NCBI RefSeq assembly: GCF_036186745.1
Contig: NZ_CP108086.1
Location: 434,001 to 498,000, forward strand
Source: Microbispora hainanensis
Lineage (GTDB): Bacteria > Actinomycetota > Actinomycetes > Streptosporangiales > Streptosporangiaceae
DNA: 64,000 nucleotides
Direction: 5' to 3'
Below are positions 57,841-64,000 of the stretch, one piece after another. Below the pieces are notes generated by a model. It did not search any database and was not told the DNA's origin. It saw nothing but the letters and a program-made list of their open reading frames with translations. The first letter of the stretch is position 1, and each line of letters opens with the position of its first letter. A program made the position numbers and the translations under genes.

Positions 57841-59667
57841 ATGGACGAGCTTGACTACCACTTCCTGTGCGAACTCGCGGCCCAGTTCCGGGTGGACTCG
57901 GTGCGGGCCGCCGCGGCCGCCGGCTCGGGACATCCCACGTCCTCGATGTCGGCGGCCGAGCTGATGGCCGTACTGCTCGCGCGTCACCTGCGCATTGATA
58001 TCGCGGACCCGGCCAACCCGGCCAACGACCATCTCGTCTTCTCGAAGGGCCATGCCTCACCCCTCCTGTACGCGATGCTCAAGGCCGCCGGGGTGATCAG
58101 CGACGAGGAGTTGCTGACCTTCCGGAAGCGCGGCAGCCGCCTGGAGGGACATCCCACGCCCCGGGTGCCGTTCATCGACGTGGCCACCGGCTCGCTGGGC
58201 TTCGGCCTGCCCGTGGGGGTGGGGCTGGCGCTGACCGCACGGAGTCTGGACCGCCTGCCGTACCACGTCTGGGTGTTGTGCGGCGACAGCGAGCTCGCCG
58301 AGGGATCGATGTGGGAGGCGTTCGAGCACGCCGGGCACGAGGGGCTGAACAACCTCACGGCGATCATCGACGTGAACCGGCTCGGTCAGCGCGGCCCGAC
58401 CCGGCACGGCTGGGACCTCGGCGCGTACGCCGCCAGGCTCGGCGCCTTCGGCTGGCACACCATCGAGATCGACGGCCACGACCCCGGCCAGATCGACTAC
58501 GCGCTCGCCGACGCCCGGGCCACCCGGCGCCGCCCGACGGCGATCATCGCCAGGACCTGCAAGGGCCGCGGCGTGTCGGCCGTGGAGAACCGCGAGGGCA
58601 AGCACGGCAAGCCGCTTGAGGACGCCGAGCGGGCGATCGAGGAGCTCGGCGGGCCGCGCTCCCTCACCGTCGAGGTCACCCCGCCGGACGCCCCGGCCAC
58701 GCCGTACCGGTACGCCGACGGCACGCTCGACCTGCCGGCATATGAGGTGGGTGAGCGGGTGGCCACCCGGACCGCCTTCGGCGAGGCGCTGGCCGCGCTC
58801 GGCACGGCGCGGGGCGACGTCGTCGGGCTCGACGGCGAGGTGGCCGACTCGACGAAGCTGGAGGCGTTCGCCAAGGCGCACCCCGAGCGGTTCTTCGAGT
58901 TCTACATAGCCGAGCAGCAGATGGTCGCCGCCGCCGTCGGCATGGCGGCCCGCGGCTGGACCCCCTACGCCGCGACGTTCGCCGCCTTTCTCACCAGGGC
59001 GTACGACTTCGTGCGGATGGCGGCGGTGAGCCGGGCGGGCATCTGCCTGGTGGGCTCGCACGGCGGAGTGTCCATCGGCGAGGACGGGCCCTCCCAGATG
59101 GGCCTGGAGGACCTCGCGGCGTTCCGCGCGGTGCACGGCAGCACCGTGCTCTACCCCTGTGACGCCAACCAGACGGCCCGGCTGGTCGCGGACATGGCCG
59201 GCCTGGAGGGCATCCGCTACCTGCGGACGACCCGAGGCGAGACCCCGGTGATCTACGGCCCGGACGAGGAGTTCCCGGTGGGCGGCTGCAAGATCCTGCG
59301 CACCGGCGGCCAGGCGACCGTGGTGGCCGCGGGCATCACCGTGCACGAGGCGCTGGCCGCCGCCGACCTGCTCGCCGAGGACGGCGTCTCCGTCACCGTC
59401 GTCGACGCGTACTCGATCAAGCCGCTCGACTCGGCCGAGCTGCTCGACGCGGCCAGGGCCACCGGGAAGGTCGTCACCGTGGAGGACCACTGGCCGGAGG
59501 GCGGGCTCGGCGACGCCGTCCTCTCCGCGCTCGCGGACGCGCCGGTGCCGGTACGCAAGCTGGGCGTGTCGGTGATGCCGGGCAGCGCGACCTCACAGGA
59601 GCAACTGGAGGACGCCGGCATCGACAGGGGCGCCATCCGCGAGGCCGTCCTGTCCCTGCTCCGCTGA
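57841..59667 (+). CDS. Transketolase
   Basis: A 608-residue single-chain transketolase of the short (animal/archaeal-like) type. TPP-binding half: GSGHPTSSMSAAELMAVLLA, NDHLVFSKGHASPLLYAMLK, VLCGDSELAEGSMWEAFEHA with Asn in NNLTAIIDVNRLGQ. Pyrimidine half: VVGLDGEVADSTKLEAFAKA, FYIAEQQMVAAAVGMAARGW (catalytic Glu), and C-terminal LLAEDGVSVTVVDAYSIKPL. Moves two-carbon units in the pentose phosphate pathway. As the housekeeping copy normally sits with transaldolase and zwf, this isolated copy is probably a second, stress-linked one (inference). Confidence 0.92.
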   Translation: MDELDYHFLCELAAQFRVDSVRAAAAAGSGHPTSSMSAAELMAVLLARHLRIDIADPANPANDHLVFSKGHASPLLYAMLKAAGVISDEELLTFRKRGSRLEGHPTPRVPFIDVATGSLGFGLPVGVGLALTARSLDRLPYHVWVLCGDSELAEGSMWEAFEHAGHEGLNNLTAIIDVNRLGQRGPTRHGWDLGAYAARLGAFGWHTIEIDGHDPGQIDYALADARATRRRPTAIIARTCKGRGVSAVENREGKHGKPLEDAERAIEELGGPRSLTVEVTPPDAPATPYRYADGTLDLPAYEVGERVATRTAFGEALAALGTARGDVVGLDGEVADSTKLEAFAKAHPERFFEFYIAEQQMVAAAVGMAARGWTPYAATFAAFLTRAYDFVRMAAVSRAGICLVGSHGGVSIGEDGPSQMGLEDLAAFRAVHGSTVLYPCDANQTARLVADMAGLEGIRYLRTTRGETPVIYGPDEEFPVGGCKILRTGGQATVVAAGITVHEALAAADLLAEDGVSVTVVDAYSIKPLDSAELLDAARATGKVVTVEDHWPEGGLGDAVLSALADAPVPVRKLGVSVMPGSATSQEQLEDAGIDRGAIREAVLSLLR

Positions 59668-59679
59668 GACCCGCCGAGC

Positions 59680-60320
59680 CTACCGGTGGGCGGCGAGGGC
59701 GCGGGCCGTCGGCGTCCCGGCGTCCGGCGGGTAGTCCGCGACGTGCCCCTGGTAGAGGACGCGGCCGCCATGCCTGCCGGGGCCGGGCCCGAGATCGATC
59801 AGCCAGTCGGCCTGCCGGACGACGTCCAGGTTGTGCTCGATGACCACGACGGTGTGCCCCCGGTCGACGAGGGCGTCCAGGACCCGGAGCAGTCCGTCGA
59901 TGTCGCTCATGTGCAGGCCCGTGGTCGGTTCGTCGAGCACGTACGTCGTGGGCCGCTCGGCGTCGCGCAGCTCCTTGGCGATCTTGAGTCGCTGGCACTC
60001 CCCTCCGGACAGCGTGGTGAGCGACTGGCCCAGCCGGAGATAGCCGAGACCGGCCTGCGACAGGTGCCGCAGCGCCCGGTCGACGGCCGTGTCGGACAGC
60101 CGGCGCCTGGCCTGGTCGACGGAGAGGGCATCGACGTCGGCGATGGACAGACCGTCGACGGTGTACGCGAGCACCTCGGGGGTGAAGCGCCGCCCTTCAC
60201 ACGCCTCGCAGACGACCTCCTGGCCGTCCATGAAGGCCAGGTCGGTGTAGATGATCCCGAGCCCGTCGCACTTCGGGCAGGCGCCTTCGGAGTTGGCGCT
60301 GAACAGCGCGGCGGGGACGC
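59680..60320 (-). pseudogene. UvrA-like protein, C-terminal fragment only
   Basis: About 210 residues of a protein that is normally over 750. Visible are the zinc-finger halves (GACPKCDGLG, VVCEACEGRRF), the ABC signature TLSGGECQRLKIAKEL, Walker B TYVLDEPTTGLHMSD and the His loop VVVIEHNLDV. No Walker A remains. The frame can be followed upstream to SACVPAALFSANSEGACP at about 60320, exactly where the WYL gene begins on the other strand. The closest type is the stand-alone drug-resistance UvrA. A rearrangement has cut it. Confidence 0.85.
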
Positions 60321-61280
60321 ATGCTGACCCTGCTGTCGATCCTCCAGACGGGACGGCCGTTCAGCGGGGACGAACTGGCCGCGCGCCTCGACGTCAGCCC
60401 CCGCACCGTGCGCCGCGACGTGGACCGGCTCCGGGAGTACGGCTATCCCGTGGAGACTCAGCCGGGACCGGGCGGCTACTACCGGCTCGTGGCGGGCCGG
60501 ACGATGCCCCCGCTCGTCCTCGACGATGACGAGGCGATCGCCGCGCTGCTCGGTCTCGCGACTCTCGCCTCCTCCGGTTCGGGCGAGGACGGGGCGTTCG
60601 ACGACGCGGCCACCCGCGCGTACGGCAAGCTCGACCAGTTCCTGCCCGCGCGGCTGCGGCCGCGCGTGGCCGCGCTGCGGGCGAGCCTGGAGACCGGCCG
60701 GCAGCTCGCGCCCGCGGTGAACGCGGCGCTTCTCGCCGGTCTCGCCGAGGCGATCGACGACCGGGAGGTCGTACGGTTCGGTTATCGCGACAGACACGGC
60801 GGGGAGAGCCGCCGGCGGGTGGAGCCGCACCGGCAGGTCCATCTGCTTCTGCGCTGGTATCTGCTGGGGTGGGACCTGGACAGGGACGACTGGCGGGTGT
60901 TCCGCCTCGACCGCGTCCGCGACCTCGTGCGCACCGGTGTCCGGCACGCTCCCCGCGCCCTGCCCGCCGACGCGGCCCTGGCCTACCTCCGCCAGGGCCT
61001 CAACGCCGACCGCCGGCGCGTACGGCTCGTCGTGCGGGCGCGGCCCGACCAGGTGGCCGACGCGTTGAAGTTCGAGGACGCCGAGATGCGCCGTGGGCTC
61101 GGCGCCGGAGAGACCCGGGTCACCGTCTGGCTCGACTCCTGGGAATGGCTCGTCCTCGGCCTCGCCCGTCTCGACGCCGACTTCACCGTCATCGAGCCCG
61201 AGGACTTCCGCGGTGCCTATGCCGCCTTCGCCCGTCGTCTCCTCGCCGCCTCCGGCCGCCCGGAACCACCGTCCACGTGA
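60321..61280 (+). CDS. HTH-WYL regulator
   Basis: About 319 residues. HTH_11 domain (LTLLSILQTGRPFSGDELAA, RLDVSPRTVRRDVDRLREYG), PETQPGPGGYYRLVAG-type linker, WYL domain (VVRFGYRDRHGGESRRRVEP, RWYLLGWDLDRDDWRVFRLD) and WCX C terminus. WYL proteins sense nucleotides or nucleic acid. Family members normally have five or six more residues (M-R-A-x-R) before LLTLLS; here translation starts at MLTLLS, right at the uvrA junction, with only GGGGA as binding site. The original start may have been lost. Confidence 0.88.
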   Translation: MLTLLSILQTGRPFSGDELAARLDVSPRTVRRDVDRLREYGYPVETQPGPGGYYRLVAGRTMPPLVLDDDEAIAALLGLATLASSGSGEDGAFDDAATRAYGKLDQFLPARLRPRVAALRASLETGRQLAPAVNAALLAGLAEAIDDREVVRFGYRDRHGGESRRRVEPHRQVHLLLRWYLLGWDLDRDDWRVFRLDRVRDLVRTGVRHAPRALPADAALAYLRQGLNADRRRVRLVVRARPDQVADALKFEDAEMRRGLGAGETRVTVWLDSWEWLVLGLARLDADFTVIEPEDFRGAYAAFARRLLAASGRPEPPST

Positions 61281-61319
61281 CAGGCCCTTCCGGGCTGCCG
61301 GCGGCGCGTACGAGAGCGA

Positions 61320-61712
61320 TCAGCGGGCCTTGGCGGTCGCCTTACGGTTGGCCTTCTTGATGGCGTCCACGAGCTCGTCCTTGGTCATCTTCGACCGGCC
61401 CTGGATGCCGAGGCGGCCGGCGACGTCATAGAGATGCTGCTTGGACGCGTTCGCGTCTACGCCCTCGGCCGTCTTGCCCTGCTTCGGCGTGCCCTTCTTC
61501 GCCTGCTCGTCCGACGGTCCGCGTCCCCCCTTCTTCTCCCAGTGGTCGCCCACCTTCTCGAAGGAGTGCTTGAGTGCGGCGAACGCCGTACGGTGGGCGC
61601 GCTGGCCCTCGCCGTACGTCTCGACGGCGGAGTCGTGCGCCTTGATCCACGTCTCCTGGGCCTCCTTGGGCGAGCGCTCCAGGGTCGAGGGCAGTTCCTT
61701 ACGTCCTGGCAT
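61320..61712 (-). CDS. ChaB-domain protein with Rho-N-like C terminus
   Basis: A 130-residue basic protein. ChaB domain: ELPSTLERSPKEAQETWIKA, HDSAVETYGEGQRAHRTAFA, ALKHSFEKVGDHWEKKGG. C-terminal SAP/Rho-N-like helix pair: KQHLYDVAGRLGIQGRSKMT, KDELVDAIKKANRK. Such proteins are common, possibly nucleic-acid binding, stress proteins in actinobacteria. Confidence 0.9.
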   Translation of the reverse strand: MPGRKELPSTLERSPKEAQETWIKAHDSAVETYGEGQRAHRTAFAALKHSFEKVGDHWEKKGGRGPSDEQAKKGTPKQGKTAEGVDANASKQHLYDVAGRLGIQGRSKMTKDELVDAIKKANRKATAKAR

Positions 61713-61756
61713 GTTCCATGCCTCCCTTCAGGCCGTCGGAAGTCCGTTGGAGGGGG

Positions 61757-62017
61757 TCAGATGGTGGGGTCGTCGTAGCGCCGCTCCTCGTACACGTGGC
61801 GGCGGGTGGCGGTCGTGTCCACGGGGGCGGCAGCGGTGACAGTGGTCCTGCGGCGGACCGTCGTCAGGCGCCAGATGCCGAAGAGCAGCCCGGCCAGGCC
61901 GCCCACCATGAGGATCACCCCGATCACCTGGATGTCGAGGCCCGCGATGGTGAAGTCGACCGCCCAGGTGAGGATGGCCCCCAGCATGATGAGGATGATG
62001 CTTCCGGCGATGGTCAT
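61757..62017 (-). CDS. DUF6458 small membrane protein
   Basis: An 86-residue protein: helix IAGSIILIMLGAILTWAVDF, helix VIGVILMVGGLAGLLFGIW, then a basic Thr-rich tail (TTVRRRTTVTAAAPVDTTAT). Matches the DUF6458 pattern. GGAGGAAAGCC precedes ATG. Function unknown. Confidence 0.85.
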   Translation of the reverse strand: MTIAGSIILIMLGAILTWAVDFTIAGLDIQVIGVILMVGGLAGLLFGIWRLTTVRRRTTVTAAAPVDTTATRRHVYEERRYDDPTI

Positions 62018-62104
62018 GGCTTTCCTCCTTCGCCTTCTGCTCTATCCCCTCCACGGATTCCAAACGTCGCATGCGGGTGCCCGCATAGGGCAGCATTGCG
62101 AGTT

Positions 62105-62626
62105 ATGACCGATATCCCCATTGTGGTGATGGGACTCATGGGCGCCGGGAAGAGCACCGTCGCCCGGCTGCTCGCCGACGCGCTCGGCCGTCCCATGCGC
62201 GACAGCGACGCCGATCTGGAGGCCAGGTTCGGCACGACCGCCGCCGCGATGGCCGCCGGTGTGGGCGCGGACGAGCTGCACGCCCGAGAGGCGCTGGTGC
62301 TGCGGGAGGCGCTGGCGGACCGTCCCACCCCTGTCGTCGCGGCCGCCGCCAGCACGGTCGAGGACCCCGAGACGCGCCGTGCGCTGGCCTCCGCCTTCGT
62401 GGTCTTCCTCGACGGCCCGCCCGAGGTGCTGGCCGAGCGGATGAAGTCGAGCACCCACCGCCCGCACTTCAAGCCCGACCTCGTACGCATGCTGACCGAG
62501 CAGCGCGACCTGCGGCTGCCGTGGTTCCGGGAGGTCGCGGACGTGACGGTCGATCCCTCCACCCACAGGCCCGAGGAGATCGCGGCCACGGTGCTCGCGC
62601 GTCTCGACGGCGCGAAGACCCGCTGA
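62105..62626 (+). CDS. Shikimate kinase-like P-loop protein
   Basis: A 173-residue NMP-kinase-fold protein: P-loop VVMGLMGAGKSTVARLLADA, then PMRDSDADLEARFGTTAAAM with the Asp of the shikimate-kinase DxD pattern, VVFLDGPPEVLAERMKSSTH lid and RPEEIAATVLARL end. Since aroK normally lies with aroB/aroC, this stray copy may use another small substrate such as gluconate; it is close to both AroK and GntK. Divergent from DUF6458. Confidence 0.8.
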   Translation: MTDIPIVVMGLMGAGKSTVARLLADALGRPMRDSDADLEARFGTTAAAMAAGVGADELHAREALVLREALADRPTPVVAAAASTVEDPETRRALASAFVVFLDGPPEVLAERMKSSTHRPHFKPDLVRMLTEQRDLRLPWFREVADVTVDPSTHRPEEIAATVLARLDGAKTR

Positions 62627-62864
62627 AAAGAAGACCCGCTGAAAAGACGTACGGAAAACCCTGCTGAGGAGACCCGCAAAAAGCCCTGCGCCGACGACAG
62701 GACCGCCCGATCCCAGGGCGGGTCAGGTTGAGCGGATCCGCCGGACGGGCCGCGCGTGAGCCGGGCGGATCAGTGGGGGCACGTGGTTCGGGCCGGCGGG
62801 CGCGCCGGTTTGGGCGGGTCAGGTGGCCGGGCCGCGCGTGAGCCGGGCGGGTCAGGTGGCCGGG
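62627..62864. repeat. Intergenic region with direct repeats
   Basis: GACCCGCTGAAAAGA occurs twice (from 62618). GGGCCGCGCGTGAGCCGGGC plus GG occurs at 62747 and 62829, 82 bp apart, with extra GCGGGTCAGGTGGCCGGG copies. It separates convergent genes and has no coding frame of interest. Confidence 0.7.
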
Positions 62865-63332
62865 TCAGCCGACCGCGATGCGCATCTGGTGCGGGACGAC
62901 GGGCAGCGGCGACGGGCTGCCGGACCCGGCGAGAAACCAGACGGTCTTGCCGCTCCGGCCCGAGCTGGCCACTCCCCAGTCGTCGGCGAGTTCGTCCACG
63001 ATGAGCAGGCCACGGCCGCCGACCGAATCGATGTCCGCCTCGCGCTGGTGCGGCACGCCCTCGCCCTGGTCGAAGACCTCCCCGTACACCCAGGTGCCGT
63101 TGCTGCCGAGCCGCAGGGTGAAGACGTTCCCGCCGTGCCGTACGACGTTGGAGGCGAGTTCGCTGACGATGAGGCAGCAGTCGTCCACGAGCTCGTCCAG
63201 GCCCCACCGGCCGAGCTCGCGGCGGACGAGAGCACGTGCCTCGCCGACACTCGCTCCGATGGCGGGCAGGAGGCATTCCGCGGTCCAGACAGGGGCCGGG
63301 TCGACCGGCGCCGTACCGAAGGGGAGAGTCAC
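62865..63332 (-). CDS. ATP-binding regulator (anti-sigma-factor-like HATPase)
   Basis: A 155-residue GHKL/HATPase_c protein of the RsbW/SpoIIAB-like type: VGEARALVRRELGRWGLDEL, VDDCCLIVSELASNVVRHGG (N box), GVPHQREADIDSVGGRGLLI (G boxes DxxGxRG) and VDELADDWGVASSGRSGKTV. Actinobacteria use many of these to bind sigma factors or anti-anti-sigma partners. AAGGAGG is six bases before GTG 63332, which settles the start; an exact CebR-type box lies just upstream, so sugar-linked regulation is suggested. Confidence 0.88.
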   Translation of the reverse strand: MTLPFGTAPVDPAPVWTAECLLPAIGASVGEARALVRRELGRWGLDELVDDCCLIVSELASNVVRHGGNVFTLRLGSNGTWVYGEVFDQGEGVPHQREADIDSVGGRGLLIVDELADDWGVASSGRSGKTVWFLAGSGSPSPLPVVPHQMRIAVG

Positions 63333-63351
63333 GCGCGCCTCCTTAGGCTCA

Positions 63352-63365
63352 TGGGAGCGCTCCCA
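63352..63365. promoter_or_regulatory. Exact CebR/CelR operator
   Basis: TGGGAGCGCTCCCA is the 14-bp box bound by CebR of Streptomyces and CelR of Thermobifida, repressors lifted by cellobiose. It lies 19 bases before the GTG start of the ATP-binding regulator, between promoter region and ribosome site. Confidence 0.8.
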
Positions 63366-63679
63366 CGGCTCAAGATACGGCACGCAACGCAGTCATGTGA
63401 ATTCAAAGAAACAAGATTGTTTCCGGTCAATGCCCGTTCCGTGATGCGCGGAAAGGAGGAAAGGCCATCGATCTTCTGTACGTTGCCGGGAGTGCGCACG
63501 TCAGCGGCACCCCATCCGGCATGCCCCGCCCGCCACCGTGACCACGGAACGTGCCCACACCACCGGCTTCACCATGAAAATAGCTGAAATACGAGCATCC
63601 GTGACTCGCGATGCACGCAGACCGAATCATCTCGCATGTCCACTGTGCGACATAAGACCCAATTCGTCCGGCCTGCCGC
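63366..63679. other. AT-richer intergenic region
   Basis: This 314-bp region contains GAAACAAGATTGTTTC (63408-63423, 7-bp arms, perfect) and a strong GAAAGGAGGAAAGG (63451-63464) followed at 63467 by ATC and 24 sense codons to a TGA, with no ordinary start. Otherwise I see nothing. Confidence 0.45.
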
Positions 63680-64000
63680 TCACCCGAGCGCGGTGATCCC
63701 CCAGCGGTGGGCGACCCGTTCCCCGGGGGCCAGGCGCACCAGGCACTCGCCGGTCGCGAAGGCGTTCGGCGGGCAGCTCATCGGCTCGACCGCCACTCCG
63801 GCCCGCCGGTACGGCTCGGCCAGCGTGTCCCCCGTGAAGACCTGGAGCCACTCGACGCCGGACGCGGCCCACAGCTCCACGCCCCGGGATCCGCCGGACG
63901 TCCGGAGCCGGGCCCGCACCAGCCCGTCGCCGTCCCGCCGCAGGGACGTGTACGGGGTGTCGAGCACCGTGCCGCCGATGCGGCGTCCCGCGCGGAAGTC
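63680..64000 (-). CDS. Aldose 1-epimerase (mutarotase) family, C-terminal part
   Basis: The frame enters from the window edge and gives 107 residues: DFRAGRRIGGTVLDTPYTSL, ELWAASGVEWLQVFTGDTLA, AVEPMSCPPNAFATGECLVR, LAPGERVAHRWGI. EPMSCPPNAF with the catalytic-type Glu before it and the closing PGE....WGI are typical of GalM-like epimerases. It interconverts sugar anomers; the specific sugar is unknown. Confidence 0.85.
   Translation of the reverse strand, partial: DFRAGRRIGGTVLDTPYTSLRRDGDGLVRARLRTSGGSRGVELWAASGVEWLQVFTGDTLAEPYRRAGVAVEPMSCPPNAFATGECLVRLAPGERVAHRWGITALG

Overview
The window is very GC-rich actinobacterial chromosome. Dense short operons with 4-bp ATGA/GTGA overlaps, many GTG starts, C-type terminators without T-runs, an F420-type oxidoreductase and the general gene repertoire fit a filamentous actinomycete, most likely Streptosporangiales. 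That placement is an inference from style and content; there is no rRNA gene here. I see no phage, integrase, insertion sequence or CRISPR array. The only RNA gene is tRNA-Lys(CTT) at 47.7 kb.

Layout. 0-4.6 kb: end of a DMT-type membrane protein, a VOC protein, secA2, and a convergent gene for a signal-less, C-terminally anchored protein with an RlpA-like domain. 4.8-8.8 kb: secreted CBM2-GH5 cellulase with its own operator, a tautomerase-like/YHS fusion, and a standalone LanC-like cyclase. 8.8-17.6 kb: an ArsR-SulP operon, then a stress/redox island (PPOX protein, zinc alcohol dehydrogenase, CBS and CBS-BON proteins, a receiver-flavoprotein fusion coupled to a cyclic-nucleotide-domain histidine kinase) with a DosR/OsdR-like box in its divergent promoter. 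17.6-20.4 kb: NAD kinase, aldo/keto reductase, AlkB. 20.5-27.1 kb: glucan locus (debranching-type glucosidase divergent from LacI regulator plus ABC importer). 27.2-30.1 kb: a decayed stretch (frameshifted PadR gene, orphan fragment) then a small protein divergent from an XRE regulator.

30.2-36.1 kb: TetR, LysR, SDR and NTF2-like genes, another SDR opposite an internally deleted LysR gene, a HAD hydrolase and a class II aldolase. 36.1-42.8 kb: a chitin/GlcNAc locus laid out like Streptomyces dasR-dasABC-dasD (GntR regulator divergent from binding protein, two permeases and GH20 hexosaminidase), followed by a secreted CBM3-GH16 enzyme. 43-48.6 kb: DinB and DUF2786 proteins, a 2'-5' RNA ligase remnant, a TetR/SDR/DoxX set with three related inverted repeats, the tRNA and a nucleotidyltransferase.

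48.7-64 kb: small membrane proteins (DUF1360, DUF6328, GPGG, DUF6458), an F420 oxidoreductase that appears internally deleted, metallophosphoesterase-BON, GT4, topoisomerase IB-GT9, SDR, transketolase, a uvrA fragment butting against a WYL regulator, ChaB-like protein, shikimate-kinase-like protein, an ATP-binding regulator preceded by an exact CebR/CelR operator, and the end of an aldose epimerase. Two promoters here resemble the actinobacterial sigma-B consensus, suggesting general-stress control.

Themes: polysaccharide use (GH5, GH16, GH20, debranching enzyme, two ABC importers, three sugar-type regulators or operators) and redox/osmotic stress. The most interesting leads are the SecA2/RlpA-like pair, the receiver-flavoprotein/histidine kinase pair under a DosR-like box, the tautomerase-YHS fusion and the isolated CebR box.
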